Source: Janthinobacterium lividum PAMC 25724
GTDB taxonomy: Bacteria; Pseudomonadota; Gammaproteobacteria; Burkholderiales; Burkholderiaceae_D
DNA: 64,000 nucleotides
Reading direction: 5' to 3'
Assembly: GCA_000242815.2 (NCBI GenBank)
Contig: AHHB01000037.1
Coordinates: 1 to 64,000, forward strand
This document shows positions 25,283 to 36,200 of this stretch, one piece after another; within the stretch, counting starts at the first letter, position 1; each line of letters begins with the position of its first letter. The notes under the pieces are model-generated. The model had not been told where the DNA came from, made no database searches, and worked only from the letters and a program-made list of their open reading frames with translations. The position numbers and the translations under genes are program-made.

Positions 25283-26023
25283 ATGCGCGCCGCCCTCTCC
25301 GACGCCGAACTGGCGCCCGACCTGTTTACAGTGGAAGCGGCGGCGCTGGCCGCCGCGCGCCGCATGCACGCCGACGCCCATGCCAGCGGCGAGGCACAGC
25401 GCCGCGTGCTCGGTGAATTGATCATCCATTACGAGCGGCTGATGCGCGAGACGCGGCGCCTGATCGGCCGCAGCGACCGCGCCGAGCGCGACATGCATTT
25501 GCTGAACCGGCAATTGCAAACCCTGGCCGGACAGCTCGAATACCGCGCCACGCACGACCCGCTGACGGGGGCGCTGAACCGCGGCGCCGTGATCGAGCAT
25601 GCCTCGCGCTGCCTGGCGCACGGCGACATGGCCTTAATCGTGCTCGACATCGACCTGTTCAAGCAGGTCAACGACGACTTCGGCCACCCGGCCGGCGACG
25701 GCGTGATCCAGGCCGTGGTCGACTGTCTGAAGCAGTTATTAGGACAGGAAACGGCTATCGGCCGGGTCGGTGGTGAAGAATTTTCCGTGGTCTGGCCGAC
25801 CTCTTCGCGCGACGATGCGCTGGCCGTGGCGCAGCGCATTTGCGATAACATCGGCCGCCAGCGCCATGCGGCGCCCATCACGCGGCCCATCACCGTCAGC
25901 GTGGGCGTGAGCTTGAACCGCGCCGGCACGGCCTTCGAGACGGCCTACAGCCATGCCGACCAGGCCCTGTACCAGGCCAAGCGCGAAGGACGCAACTGCG
26001 TGCGCCAGTGGCTCGAGAGTTGA
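25283..26023 (+). CDS. siaD: SiaD-type diguanylate cyclase (GGDEF)
   Basis: The 246-aa protein has an N-terminal helical segment (about 1-85, with a coiled-coil stretch RSDRAERDMHLLNRQLQTL) as docking site and a GGDEF domain with THDPLTGALNRG, DIDLFKQVNDDFGHPAGD and active-site RVGGEEFSVVW. GGEEF is catalytically competent for c-di-GMP synthesis. No RxxD inhibitory site is seen just before GGEEF. It completes the Sia-type operon, which controls biofilm or aggregation in Pseudomonas. Confidence 0.87.
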   Translation: MRAALSDAELAPDLFTVEAAALAAARRMHADAHASGEAQRRVLGELIIHYERLMRETRRLIGRSDRAERDMHLLNRQLQTLAGQLEYRATHDPLTGALNRGAVIEHASRCLAHGDMALIVLDIDLFKQVNDDFGHPAGDGVIQAVVDCLKQLLGQETAIGRVGGEEFSVVWPTSSRDDALAVAQRICDNIGRQRHAAPITRPITVSVGVSLNRAGTAFETAYSHADQALYQAKREGRNCVRQWLES

Positions 26024-26033
26024 AGCGCAGGCG

Positions 26034-26714
26034 CTAGCGGCCGTGCTCGCGCAGCATGCTGGCATCGCGCTGCATGGCGGCAGCGGCGCGCTGCATGGCA
26101 GCCGCTTGCGCCTCGGGCACCTTGAGGTTACAAGCCAGGTAGGTATGCACGCGATTAAAGGTCAGCAGCGGCTCCAGCTTGCCCTGCCACTCTTTGCCGG
26201 CAAACGGCTTGCTGCCCGGTGCCATGCTCACGGCCCACAGGTCTATGCGCCCCAGCAGCAGTTTTTGTGGATTGAGCCACTCCTGCGTCACGGGTGCCAC
26301 GCTCAGGCCACGCTGGCGCAGGTAGTCGTCGCGCGCGTCGCCCAGCACCGTGCCGATCACCAAGCCACGCGCATCGGCCAAGGTATGCAGCGTCCGATGC
26401 TGCTCGACCAAGCCATACAATATCCACTCGGCTTCGTTGAGGGGGCCGATCCAGCGAAATTGCGCTTCGCGCTCTTGCGTGCGCGTGGTAGAAAAGATGC
26501 AGGTATCGGGCTCGCGCAGCGCCTGCGCATAGGCGCGCTTCCAAGGCAGCAATTCGATACTGTAAGCAATACCGGCGCGCGCCATGATGTCGCGCACCTT
26601 CGCCGTTTCGCGCCCGACGACGACATCGCCTTCCATCATGCTCGCTGGCGGCAGGTGCTCGCCGACGATACGCAGGCCGGCGGCAGCGACCAGCACCGGC
26701 ATCAGCAGCGTCAC
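26034..26714 (-). CDS. Periplasmic solute-binding-like protein, start uncertain
   Basis: The 226-aa frame resembles family 3 solute-binding proteins used as stand-alone periplasmic proteins: GLRIVGEHLPPASMMEGD, DIMARAGIAYSIELLPWKRAYAQAL, FSTTRTQEREAQFRWIGPL and GTVLGDARDDYLRQRGL. No transporter genes accompany it. GTG 26714 gives only a very short leader. The in-frame sequence before it (SIAWLLAVTLLMPVLVAAAG) looks like the real signal peptide but has no usable start before a stop. Short direct repeats (AAGCATGAA-like) occur exactly there, so the start may be damaged. Ligand unknown. Confidence 0.6.
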   Translation of the reverse strand: MTLLMPVLVAAAGLRIVGEHLPPASMMEGDVVVGRETAKVRDIMARAGIAYSIELLPWKRAYAQALREPDTCIFSTTRTQEREAQFRWIGPLNEAEWILYGLVEQHRTLHTLADARGLVIGTVLGDARDDYLRQRGLSVAPVTQEWLNPQKLLLGRIDLWAVSMAPGSKPFAGKEWQGKLEPLLTFNRVHTYLACNLKVPEAQAAAMQRAAAAMQRDASMLREHGR

Positions 26715-26916
26715 TGCCAGCAGCCATGCTATGCTTGCTTGTTCATGCTTGTTTCATGCTTGCTTTCATCTGCTACAGTCAATGCAAGCCGATGTCAGCA
26801 TCGGCCCGCAGCAACATCGTTGCATATTTTCAATCACAGCATGCATGGGCGCCGCGTCGCAACACGCCAACGCCGCTACGATCACCATGCAGGGGGAAAG
26901 GGAAAAGAAGAATCAC

Positions 26917-27012
26917 TGGCGGAAAACAGTAGGAGTCGAACCTACGGGAGAACGTCTGACGCCCTCCACCGGGTTTGAAGCCCGGCCACATCACCGGATG
27001 AGTGTGCTTTCC
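26917..27012 (-). tRNA. selC: tRNA-Sec (anticodon TCA), selC
   Basis: The gene runs from GGAAAGCA at 27012 to encoded CCA at 26917, 96 nt, far longer than normal tRNAs. It has an 8-bp acceptor stem (GGAAAGCA against TGTTTTCC), anticodon loop CTTCAAA with TCA in the middle, a long variable arm, and a T arm with GGTTCGACTCC. These are the hallmarks of selenocysteine tRNA. It lies 12 bp downstream of selB in the same direction. Confidence 0.95.
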
Positions 27013-27024
27013 GCGGTACCTGAA

Positions 27025-28980
27025 CTAGCTGTTGGGCAAGTCTGCAGTGTAGGACCATAGCGCCTGCGGGCGCAGTAAATGCCCATTGCCAACACGGCGA
27101 GTATAACCTACGCGGTCAAAAAATTCCAAGACCTGGATCGCCCGCTTTCGGCCCAGGCCGCTAGCGTCGCGGAAGGTGGCGGCACCCACGGCACCATTGC
27201 CGGCAGGCAAACCTTCTTCCTGTTCGGCTTTTTCAGCCAGACTGCGCACCAGTTGCGCCAGCTCGGCCAGCGCCGCCTGGTGATAAAACAGGTCGTGCAC
27301 CACCTGGCTGATCTGTCCTGCCTTGGCAAGTTTGCGCAACAGCCGGCGCGTTTCATCTTCGGCCAGGCCGAAGTCGCGCGCCAGGTCACGCGTCCACGGC
27401 GGATCGTAGCGCCCCTGCAGCAACAGCGCCAGCAAGGGTTCGGCCAGCGCCGCCTCCTGCGCCGTCAGCTCCACGCTGTGCGTCGGCAGATGCAGGCTGG
27501 CACCGCGCGCCTGCACCTCGCCGCGCGCCAGCAAGCCTTCGACCAGGTGGCTCCACAAAGCGTCTTCCATCTCCGCGTCAACGATGCGCTTCAAGCGCCA
27601 CAGTTCCGGCCCTGCCTCATCGGGCGCGCGCGCGTGGAACACCGCCAGGGCGGCCAGTAGCCGCTCTTCCAGCGCGGCCTGCGCCGCCGGCGCCAGCAGC
27701 AGGGCATCGTTTGCGCGCAGAGCGATGCGGCGCGTATCGGGCGGCAGCGCGATGGCGTGCGCCGGCAGCAGCGACAGGCGCACCAGCAGCGACTCGCGCA
27801 AGCCCAGCGGGCTTTGCGCCAGCAGCGCCGCATAGTCGCCGTGCGCGACAAAGGCTGCCAGAGCATCGAGCCAGGCAAGCCTGGCCGGGCTGCGCCGCTT
27901 GCGCGCGGGGCCGAACGGATCGAGCACCATACCGCCGCCCACCGTTTGCGTCGCTTGCGCATTGCGCACGACGAAGCGGTCACCGGGCACGCCGTGCATG
28001 GGTGCGTCGAACACCAGCTGCACCCTGCCCGTCTGCCCCGGCCCCAAGCTTACGCCATCGAGCATGACGGCGCGCGCCACCTGGTGCGCCGCCCCCAAGT
28101 GCACGTGCAGCGGCGACCAGGCTTTCAATTGCACGCCCGCGTCGGGCAGCAAAGTCAGTTGCACGTCGAGGCGCTCCGAGCATTGTGCCAGTTGCGGCGC
28201 AACGATCCAGTTGCCCCGTTCGATGCGCTCGCGCTCGATGCCGGCCAGGTTCAGCGCCAGGCGCTGGCCCGCCACGCCCGTGTCCGCCGCGCGGTTTTGC
28301 GCATGGATGCTGCGCACGCGCGCGCCTGTGCCGCCCGGCACCAGCTGCAGCGTGTGCCCCACCTTGGCCATGCCGGCCAGCGCCGTGCCGGTGACGATGG
28401 TGCCCTGCCCCGACAAGGTAAACACACGGTCCACGCCCAGGCGGAACAAGCGCCGCTCGTCGCGTTGCGGCAAGTCGTGCGCCACTTGCGTCAGGTGCGC
28501 CAGCAAGGCAGCCACACCGGGATCGTTGTCGCCGCTGGCGGCGGTGCAGAAAACCGGGCTGCCTGCGAGCGGCGTGCCGGCCAGCAGCGCCTCGATGTCG
28601 GCTGTCACCTGCGCCACGCGGGCGCCGTCAACGCGGTCGACCTTGCTCAACGCCACGGCGCCGCGCCCCACGCCGAGCAGCTGCAAAATAGCCAGGTGCT
28701 CGTGCGTCTGCGGCATGATGCCATCGTCGGCAGCCACCACTAGCAGGGCAAAGTCGATGCCCGTCACGCCGGAAGCCATGGTGCGGATGAATTTTTCGTG
28801 GCCAGGCACATCGATCACGCCCAGCACCGTGCCGTCCGCCAGCGGCAGATAGGCATAGCCCAGTTCAATCGAAATGCCGCGCGCCTGCTCTTCTTTCAGG
28901 CGGTCCGTGTGCACGCCCGTCAGCGCGCGCGTCAGCGTCGTCTTGCCATGGTCGATATGGCCAGCGGTACCGACGATCAT
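27025..28980 (-). CDS. selB: Selenocysteine-specific elongation factor SelB
   Basis: The 651-aa protein from ATG 28980 has an EF-Tu-like GTPase domain ([41 protein letters not shown]), beta-barrel domains II/III, and C-terminal winged helices (about 380-650) that bind the SECIS hairpin ([55 protein letters not shown]). It brings Sec-tRNA to the UGA codon of fdnG. A longer frame extends upstream over selA but lacks homology. ATGA overlap with selA shows coupling. Confidence 0.96.
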   Translation of the reverse strand: MIVGTAGHIDHGKTTLTRALTGVHTDRLKEEQARGISIELGYAYLPLADGTVLGVIDVPGHEKFIRTMASGVTGIDFALLVVAADDGIMPQTHEHLAILQLLGVGRGAVALSKVDRVDGARVAQVTADIEALLAGTPLAGSPVFCTAASGDNDPGVAALLAHLTQVAHDLPQRDERRLFRLGVDRVFTLSGQGTIVTGTALAGMAKVGHTLQLVPGGTGARVRSIHAQNRAADTGVAGQRLALNLAGIERERIERGNWIVAPQLAQCSERLDVQLTLLPDAGVQLKAWSPLHVHLGAAHQVARAVMLDGVSLGPGQTGRVQLVFDAPMHGVPGDRFVVRNAQATQTVGGGMVLDPFGPARKRRSPARLAWLDALAAFVAHGDYAALLAQSPLGLRESLLVRLSLLPAHAIALPPDTRRIALRANDALLLAPAAQAALEERLLAALAVFHARAPDEAGPELWRLKRIVDAEMEDALWSHLVEGLLARGEVQARGASLHLPTHSVELTAQEAALAEPLLALLLQGRYDPPWTRDLARDFGLAEDETRRLLRKLAKAGQISQVVHDLFYHQAALAELAQLVRSLAEKAEQEEGLPAGNGAVGAATFRDASGLGRKRAIQVLEFFDRVGYTRRVGNGHLLRPQALWSYTADLPNS

Positions 28981-30386
28981 GCGGATAACCCGGCGAGCTG
29001 CGCGATGAAAGCCGTCTCGTGCGGCGCCTCCAGGCAGCGCAGGTCCAGCCACAGCGCCTCCTGGCCAATGCGCCCGATCACGGGACATGGCAAGGCGCGC
29101 AAACGCTGTTCCAGCGTTCCCAATGGATTACTCAGGCGCGAGCCCGGCACGCTGCGGATGGCCAGGCCAAAGCTGGGCAGCTGGTCGATGGGCAAGGCGC
29201 CGCTGCCGATCTGGCTTTTCATGGCTTCGGCCGTCACAACGTAGGCTTTTCCCAGCACCTGCTGCAACGCCGGCAGCAGCAGCTCGGCTTGCGCGCGCAT
29301 GGCGGCCGCAGGCCGCGTCAGCAAGCGCAACGTGGTCAGGCGCTCGGCCAGCAAGTCCGGCGCGCGGTACAGCTGCAACACCGGAGCCAATGCCGCCAGC
29401 GTCAGTTTGCCCACGCGCAGCGCGCGTTTCAGGGGGTTGCGCTTGATCTTCGCAATCAGGTCGGCGCGTCCGACAATGATGCCGCATTGCGGGCCGCCCA
29501 GCAATTTATCACCGCTGAACGTCACCAGGTCGGCGCCCGCCGCTATCGTTTCGCGCACCGTCGTTTCATGCGGTAGCCCGTATTGAACCAAATCAAGCAA
29601 TGTGCCGCTGCCCAGGTCCACCGCCGTCGGCACGCCGTGTTTTGCACCCAGCGGCGCCAGTTCGTCGAGCTCCACGCTTTTCGTGAAGCCGGTGATCACG
29701 TAATTGCTACAATGCACTTTCATCAGCAAGCCGGTGTGCTCGTTGATGCCGTCCGCGTAATCGTCCAGATGGGTGCGGTTAGTACTACCCACTTCGCGCA
29801 GCACGGCGCCGGCGCGCGTCATGACGTCGGGAATGCGGAAGGCGCCGCCGATTTCCACCAGTTCGCCGCGCGAAACAATGACTTCCTTGTTCTGTGCCAA
29901 AGTGTTGAGCATCAGCAGCACGGCGGCGGCATTGTTGTTGACGATGGTGGCCGCTTCGGCCCCCGTCAGTTCACGCAGCAGCTCCTCGACCAGGTCGTCG
30001 CGGTCGCCGCGCTTGCCTGTCTCGAGGTCAAATTCCAGGTTCATCGGCGATTGCATCGCTTCCACCACGGCTTGCACGGCGGCGTCGGGCAGCAGCGCCC
30101 GACCCAAATTCGTATGCAGCACGGTGCCCGTCAGGTTGAACACGGCGCGCAGCTGCGAGCGCGATTGCGCCTGCAGGCGTTCGGCCATTTGCGCGACGAT
30201 GGCAGCCAGTGATGCGCCCTCTTCACAGACGGCACCGGCCAGCATGGCGGCGCGCAATTCGGCCAGCACGGCACGCGCGCAGGCCAGGCTCTGCACGCGG
30301 CCATAGTGCGCAATCAGGCCCAGGCAAGCCGCGTCACCGAGGATGCGGTCGACCGACGGCAGGCGCACGGTTTGCCCTGTCATCAT
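28977..30386 (-). CDS. selA: L-seryl-tRNA(Sec) selenium transferase SelA
   Basis: This PLP enzyme (469 aa from ATG 30386) converts Ser-tRNA(Sec) to Sec-tRNA(Sec) using selenophosphate. The N-terminal tRNA-binding part has RLPSVDRIL, then [17 protein letters not shown]-like [18 protein letters not shown]. The PLP lysine lies in [20 protein letters not shown]. The ATG overlaps the fdhE stop (ATGA), a second ATG follows at 30383, and the stop overlaps selB. A selD gene for selenophosphate is not in this window. Confidence 0.96.
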   Translation of the reverse strand: MMTGQTVRLPSVDRILGDAACLGLIAHYGRVQSLACARAVLAELRAAMLAGAVCEEGASLAAIVAQMAERLQAQSRSQLRAVFNLTGTVLHTNLGRALLPDAAVQAVVEAMQSPMNLEFDLETGKRGDRDDLVEELLRELTGAEAATIVNNNAAAVLLMLNTLAQNKEVIVSRGELVEIGGAFRIPDVMTRAGAVLREVGSTNRTHLDDYADGINEHTGLLMKVHCSNYVITGFTKSVELDELAPLGAKHGVPTAVDLGSGTLLDLVQYGLPHETTVRETIAAGADLVTFSGDKLLGGPQCGIIVGRADLIAKIKRNPLKRALRVGKLTLAALAPVLQLYRAPDLLAERLTTLRLLTRPAAAMRAQAELLLPALQQVLGKAYVVTAEAMKSQIGSGALPIDQLPSFGLAIRSVPGSRLSNPLGTLEQRLRALPCPVIGRIGQEALWLDLRCLEAPHETAFIAQLAGLSA

Positions 30387-31438
30387 GGCTGCGCGTCCTC
30401 GCCGCTTTCGCTCTTGCCCAGCCACAGCAGCGGATTGCCGCTGGCGCGCTGGTAGCCCGCTTCGCCCACCAGCAGGTCGAGCATCAGGCTGGCCAGGTCG
30501 TCGGCCAGCGGCTCGACGTTGTAGTCATGCTCCTGATTGAAGACCTTGCGGTAGGTATGGCAGTCTTCGCAGGTTTCCGCGCGCGCCACCTTCTTGGGAT
30601 CATTCGCCTTATTGGGCAATTTTTCGTCCTTCGCCGTCACGGGGTCGAACGGTGCCGCTTCGGCCGCGTCCAGGCCCTGATAGGCAATCTTGCCATTGTG
30701 TTCGCAGGTCGAGCACTTCACGCGCACCATATGCCATTCGCTTTCGCAGATACCGCAGTGCAGATAGCGATAGCCTTGCGATTGGCCGCCGATGCGGATC
30801 ACGCTGGCGACGGGATGCGAACCACACACCGGACACAGGGTACCCGTTTCAAGGTCCGGCACGCGCGCGGCGCGCAGTTCGCTGGCCGATACCGACCACA
30901 GGATTTGCAGCGCTGCCGCAACGAAGGGCGCGTGCATGGGATTGAGGTTGTCGCCGTTTTCATCGAGCACGGCATCGGCGCAGGCATCGAGCGCTGACGC
31001 GTCGAGCGCGCGCAACTGGAGCAGCACCTGCGTCAAGCCGGCGGACAATGCCGGCACGCTCGCTGCCGTGACGGCCAGTTCATCGAGCACGCTGGCAAAG
31101 ATGTCGCGCCACACGGGTGGACGGGCGCCGTTGACGGGCAACACGGGCATGCGGTGCTGCATCGCGCGGCGCAGCGCGTCGGGATCGGCGGCAGGCACGG
31201 CGCCAGGCGCCAGTTTTCCTACCACGGCGGCCTGCGCGTCGGCCAGCGCGGCCATCAGCACCAGGTAGCCCTGCATGCCCGCGTCGACGGGGATGCCCTT
31301 GATATTGCCTTGCGCCAACTCGCGCAAGCGCAAGGCGCGGGCCTTGAACAGGCTGTCAGGCTGCGGCAGCAGCAGGCGCGGAATCGCGTTGTGGTCCAGG
31401 CCTTCGATTTCGCCTGGCTGAAGAATGCGTTGTACCAA
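30383..31438 (-). CDS. fdhE: Formate dehydrogenase accessory protein FdhE
   Basis: This is a cytoplasmic maturation factor that acts on the formate dehydrogenase alpha subunit. Four zinc/iron-binding cysteine pairs are visible: [28 protein letters not shown] and ETCEDCHTY. The N-terminal part reads [19 protein letters not shown], as in FdhE. The start is uncertain: the frame is open to 31579 but the region upstream is unlike FdhE and close to a palindromic repeat, so TTG 31438 ([13 protein letters not shown]) is preferred, giving about 351 aa. It links the fdn and sel parts of the operon. Confidence 0.88.
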   Translation of the reverse strand: MVQRILQPGEIEGLDHNAIPRLLLPQPDSLFKARALRLRELAQGNIKGIPVDAGMQGYLVLMAALADAQAAVVGKLAPGAVPAADPDALRRAMQHRMPVLPVNGARPPVWRDIFASVLDELAVTAASVPALSAGLTQVLLQLRALDASALDACADAVLDENGDNLNPMHAPFVAAALQILWSVSASELRAARVPDLETGTLCPVCGSHPVASVIRIGGQSQGYRYLHCGICESEWHMVRVKCSTCEHNGKIAYQGLDAAEAAPFDPVTAKDEKLPNKANDPKKVARAETCEDCHTYRKVFNQEHDYNVEPLADDLASLMLDLLVGEAGYQRASGNPLLWLGKSESGEDAQP

Positions 31439-31541
31439 TGGAGTTTTCCCATCAAAAAAGGCAAAGCAGAGCCAGCGGAGTTGGCTATGCTGTAAAAGTA
31501 TTTTAATCGATATAGCGCAACGCAAGCCGCAAAGGAAAACC

Positions 31542-31568
31542 GGGGTCAGACCCGACGGGTCTGACCCC
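31542..31568. repeat. GGGGTCAG palindrome, copy 1 (alpha/alpha arms)
   Basis: A perfect 13-bp inverted repeat around a central A: GGGGTCAGACCCG, then A, then CGGGTCTGACCCC. It lies between fdnI and fdhE in the minus-strand operon. Related elements are at 57540-57585 and 61723-61788. Confidence 0.85.
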
Positions 31569-31603
31569 AGCTCTTGCACTTGGGCTACTTAAGCAAAAAA
31601 CCG

Positions 31604-32287
31604 TTAATCCTTGCTGTTGCGTATTACCGCCTCAAACCACTTCGGATGGTGCTTGCGCGCCCAGCCGTAAGTGACGGTGCCGCGCACCATGGCGCCGATC
31701 GAGCCCTTGACCCACAGCGCCGCATAGATATGCACGATGATGGCGCAGATGATACCGAAGGCACAAACAGCGTGCAGCAAGGCGGCAGCGCGGATGACGG
31801 GAATCGGGAAATAGAACGCGAAATACGCGCGCCAGATCACGATGCCAGACAGCAACAATCCCACCATGAAAGCGAGCAGCGCGAAGAACAGGATCTTCTG
31901 GCCGGCATTGTATTTGCCGATCTTAGGAAGCTTTTCCTCACGGTTGTTGAGCACGTCGTCCATCTGTTTCAGCCACTGCTTGTCGCCGTCCTCGAACTGG
32001 TTGTGGTGCCAGAAGCGCACCACCAGGATCGCGAACGAGACAAACATCAGCACGCCGGCAAACGGATGCAAAATACGCGTCCATTGCCCGCCGCCGAACA
32101 GGTTGGCCATCCATGCCATCGAAGGATGGAACATGGCCAGGCCGGACAGCGCCAGCATGACGAAAGTGATGGAAGTGACCCAGTGATTGGAACGCTCGTT
32201 GGGATTGTAGCGTTCAATCAGGGGATTGCCATCCTTGTCGAACAGTTTGCCATCGTGATGTTCACTCTGCTGTTCACTGTGATTCAT
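31604..32287 (-). CDS. fdnI: Formate dehydrogenase gamma subunit (cytochrome b556)
   Basis: The 227-aa membrane protein has four hydrophobic helices. Heme-ligand histidines are expected in [17 protein letters not shown] (helix 1), HPFAGVLMF (helix 2) and [23 protein letters not shown] (helix 4), the FdnI/FdoI pattern. It transfers electrons from the beta subunit to quinone. Its start overlaps fdnH by 14 bp. Confidence 0.94.
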   Translation of the reverse strand: MNHSEQQSEHHDGKLFDKDGNPLIERYNPNERSNHWVTSITFVMLALSGLAMFHPSMAWMANLFGGGQWTRILHPFAGVLMFVSFAILVVRFWHHNQFEDGDKQWLKQMDDVLNNREEKLPKIGKYNAGQKILFFALLAFMVGLLLSGIVIWRAYFAFYFPIPVIRAAALLHAVCAFGIICAIIVHIYAALWVKGSIGAMVRGTVTYGWARKHHPKWFEAVIRNSKD

Positions 32288-33197
32288 GCTGTTCCTCCCG
32301 GATACGCTTGGCCTCTTCCAAGGCTTCGTGCTCTTCTTTCTTGCTCACTTCGTTCGGACCGATGCGCGTGTAATGGAAAAAGCCTGCCAGTGCCGTGGCA
32401 GCTATGCCGGCCACTGCCAGCGGCTTGGACCAGCCCTTCCAGAAGCCCACCATCGGACTGATGCGCGGGCGTTCCGGCAAGTTCGAATACAGCTTCGGCT
32501 TGTCGGCATGGTGCAACACGTACATCACGTGCGTGCCGCCCACGCCCAGCGGATCATACAAACCCGCATTCTCGAAACCACGCGATTTCAGGTCGACGAT
32601 ACGCTCTTCCGCATGCACCTTCATGTCTTCCTTGGTGCCGAAGAGGATGGCGCCGGTCGGACAGGTTTTCACGCAGGCCGGTTCCTGGCCAACGGCCACG
32701 CGATCCGAGCACAAGGTGCACTTGTAGGCGCGGTCGTCCTTCTTCGAAATACGCGGCACGTCGAAAGGACAGCCAGCCACGCAGTAGCCGCAGCCGATGC
32801 AGTTTTCCTGGTGGAAATCCACAATGCCATTCGTGTATTGCACGATGGCGCCCGGCGCCGGACAGGCCTTCAGACAGCCCGGGTCCTCGCAGTGCATGCA
32901 GCCATCCTTGCGGATCAGCCACTCGAGGTTACCGTCGTTGTCTTCGTGTTCGGCAAAACGCATCACCGTCCACGATTGCGGCGTCAAGTCCGTCGGATTG
33001 TCATAGGTGCCATGGTTTTCGCCGACTTCGTCGCGCAAGTCGTTCCATTCCATGCACGCTGTCTGGCAAGCCTTGCAGCCGATGCATTTCGACACATCGA
33101 TCAGCTTGGCCACGGTGCCCGTCACCGGGCTGCGCGCTTGCGGCGGCGTTACCGTGGTAGCCGACAGGCGCCGGATATCTAAGGATTGCAGTGCCAT
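32274..33197 (-). CDS. fdnH: Formate dehydrogenase beta subunit, 4x[4Fe-4S] ferredoxin
   Basis: The 307-aa iron-sulfur subunit shows four cysteine clusters: [41 protein letters not shown] and [22 protein letters not shown] single C-terminal membrane anchor follows ([17 protein letters not shown]). It passes electrons from the alpha subunit across to cytochrome b. Located 13 bp downstream of fdnG and overlapping fdnI. Confidence 0.95.
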   Translation of the reverse strand: MALQSLDIRRLSATTVTPPQARSPVTGTVAKLIDVSKCIGCKACQTACMEWNDLRDEVGENHGTYDNPTDLTPQSWTVMRFAEHEDNDGNLEWLIRKDGCMHCEDPGCLKACPAPGAIVQYTNGIVDFHQENCIGCGYCVAGCPFDVPRISKKDDRAYKCTLCSDRVAVGQEPACVKTCPTGAILFGTKEDMKVHAEERIVDLKSRGFENAGLYDPLGVGGTHVMYVLHHADKPKLYSNLPERPRISPMVGFWKGWSKPLAVAGIAATALAGFFHYTRIGPNEVSKKEEHEALEEAKRIREEQHESQ

Positions 33198-33210
33198 TAT
33201 TGAGCTCCCA

Positions 33211-36200
33211 TCATGCTTTTTCCACCTTCACCAAGAAGGACTTGAATTCCGGCGTTTGCGAATTCGCATCCCCCACGCCTGGCGTCAGGGTATTAATCAG
33301 ATACCCGGGCTTGGCCACGCCTGCAAAGCCCCAGTGCAACGGCAGGCCCACGGTATGCACCTGCTTGCCTTCGATCATCAGCGCTTTGATGCGCTTGGTG
33401 ACCACGGCCTTGGCGATGATGTGGCCTCGCTTGGAACTGACGCGCACTTCACCACCGGCGACGACGCCGATGCTCTTGGCCAGCTCTTCGCCAATTTCAA
33501 CGAATTGCTGCGGCTGGATGATGGCATTCAGGCGTGCATGCTTGGTCCAGTAATGGAAATGCTCGGTCAGGCGGTAGCTGGTCGCCACATGCGGATATTG
33601 CTCATGCGTACCGAGCATTTTCCGATCCTCGGCGAACACGCGCGCGGCCGGGTTGCTGGTCGCCATCGGATTTTTCGGATGCATCGGGTTGTAACCGAGC
33701 GGATTTTCGAACGGCTCGTAATGCTCGGGGAACGGCCCTTCGGCCATGGCGCCACGCGCAAAGAAACGCGCCACGCCCTCGCCCAGCATGATGAACGGAC
33801 CCATGCCATTTTCCGGCGGTTCGTCGGCCTTGAAGTCGGGAATATCGGCCCCGCTCCAATTCGTGCCATTCCACTCGATCAACTTGCGGGTCGGATCGAA
33901 AGGCTTGCCTTTCAAGTCGCACGAAGCACGGTTATACAGCACGCGCCGGTTCGCCGGCCACGCCCAGGCCCAGCCCAGCGTCTGACCGATGCCGGTCGGG
34001 TCGCTGTTATCGCGCCGTCCCATCTGGTTGCCCGCCTGCGTCCAACTGCCGGCAAAGATCCAGCAACCGCTGCTGGTGCTGCCATCGTCACGCAATTGCG
34101 CAAACGAGGCCAGCTGCTCGCCCTTCTTCAGCAACAACTTGGTCGGATCTTTGAGATCGTACAAGTCGGCCAATGCCTTGCCGTTGAATTCGCGGGCGAT
34201 TTCTTCCGGCTGCGGGTTATGCGGCTGCGCATAATTCCAGGTCAGGTTGACGATAGGATCGGGAAACTTGCCACCCTCCTTCTTGTACAGCGTGCGCATG
34301 CGCAAGAACAGGCCGGACATGATTTCCAGGTCGCTGCGCGCCTGGCCCGGCGGTTCGGCCGCCTGCCAGTGCCACTGCAGCACGCGCGCCGAGCTCACCA
34401 GCGAACCGCGCTCTTCGGCGAAGCAGGTGGTCGGCAAGCGGAACACTTCCGTCATGATCTTGGTCGGATCGACTTCGTGATATTGCCCGTGCGGCTTCCA
34501 GAATTCGCCCGTTTCCACGGCCAACGGGTCCATGATGACGAGGAACTTCAGCTTCGACAGCGCTTCCGTGACCTTCTGCTTGTTCGGCGCGGACGCCAGC
34601 ACGTTGAAGCCCTGGCAGATATAGCCGGTCATCTTGCCTTGATGCATGTTCTCGATCGCTTGCATCAAGTCATACGGCTTGTCGAGTTTCGGCAAGTAGT
34701 CGAAGGCGTAATTGTTCTCGGCCGTGGCAAAATCACCCCACCACGTCTTCATGAAGCTGACGTGGAACTTGCGGTAATTGCTCCAGTAGCTGAGCTGGTT
34801 AGGCCGCAGCGGCTTGGTCGCGCGCGCAGCGATGTAGGCATCGAAATCCTGCTCGCGCTCGTTAGGCAGGGTCATATAACCTGGCAACAGGTTTGACATC
34901 AGGCCCAAGTCGGTCAAGCCCTGGATGTTCGAGTGGCCGCGCAAGGCGTTCATGCCGCCGCCGGCGATACCCATATTACCCAGCAACAACTGCACCATGG
35001 CGCCCGTGCGGATGGTTTGCGCGCCCGTCGAGTGGTGCGTCCAGCCCAGTGCGTACAAGATGGTACCCGCGCGTCCCGGCACGGCGGTCGAGGCGAGTGC
35101 CTCTGCCACCTTGTGGAACTTTTCAGGCGACACGCCACACGTGCGTTCGACCATCTCGGTCGTGTAACGTGCGTAGTGCTTCTTCATCATCTGGTAGACG
35201 CAGCGCGGATGTTCGAGCGTCGGGTCGACCTTGGCATAGCCGTCGTCGCCGATCTCGTAATCCCAGGTGGCCTTGTCGGTGTACTTGCCTTTTTCCTTGT
35301 CATAACCCGAGAACAGGCCATCTTCGAACGCATAGTCTTCGCGCACGATGAAAGGCATGTCCGTGTAGTTACGCACGTACTCATGCTGAATCTTGTCGTT
35401 CGTCAGCAGATAATTGATGATCGCGCCGAGGAAAACGATGTCCGTGCCGGTGCGCGTGGCGCAGTAGTAATCTGCCACGGATGCGGTACGGGTAAAACGC
35501 GGATCGACAACAATCAGCTTGGCCTTGTTATGCGCCTTCGCTTCCGTTACCCATTTGAAGCCGCAAGGATGTGCTTCTGCTGCATTGCCGCCCATGACCA
35601 AAATCACATCGGCATTCTTGATATCGACCCAATGATTCGTCATCGCGCCACGGCCAAACGTCGGGGCAAGACCTGCCACCGTCGGTCCGTGTCATACACG
35701 CGCCTGATTATCAAAGGTCAGCATCCCCATGCTGCGCACTGTCTTGTGGGTCAGGTAACCGACCTCGTTGCTGCCGGCGGACGCGGCAAGCATGCCGGTG
35801 GAGAGCCAGCGGTTGACGGTCTTGCCGTCGGCATTCTTTTCGATCAGGTTGGCATCGCGATCATCCTTCATCAGGCGCGCGATCTTGTCGAGCGCCACAT
35901 CCCAGGAGATCGGTTGCCATTCCGTGCCACCGGGTGCGCGGTATTCGGGCACTTTCAAGCGACTCGGACTGTGGATAAAGTCGATCAGACTGGCGCCTTT
36001 CGGGCACAGGGTGCCACGGTTTACCGGGTGATCGGCATCGCCTTCCACGTGGATGATGCTGGAGACGGCATTTTTCGCGCCGTCGCCCAGTCCATACAGC
36101 AGGATGCCGCATCCTACCGAACAATAAGGACACGTATTGCGTGTCTCGGTCGTGCGAGACAGCTTGTATTGCCGCACTTCCGCCATCGCCTGGCCCGGTG

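Noticed and set aside
33007-34896. Long open frame of about 629 codons on the plus strand across the formate dehydrogenase genes
   Set aside because: It is antisense to fdnG, whose family motifs are beyond doubt. High GC codon use leaves the opposite strand open; the product is His/Arg-rich and matches nothing.
33211-35694. fdnG as a pseudogene or two separate genes because of TGA at 35692-35694
   Set aside because: The TGA is at the known selenocysteine position, a SECIS fold follows, and selA, selB and selC are in the same operon.
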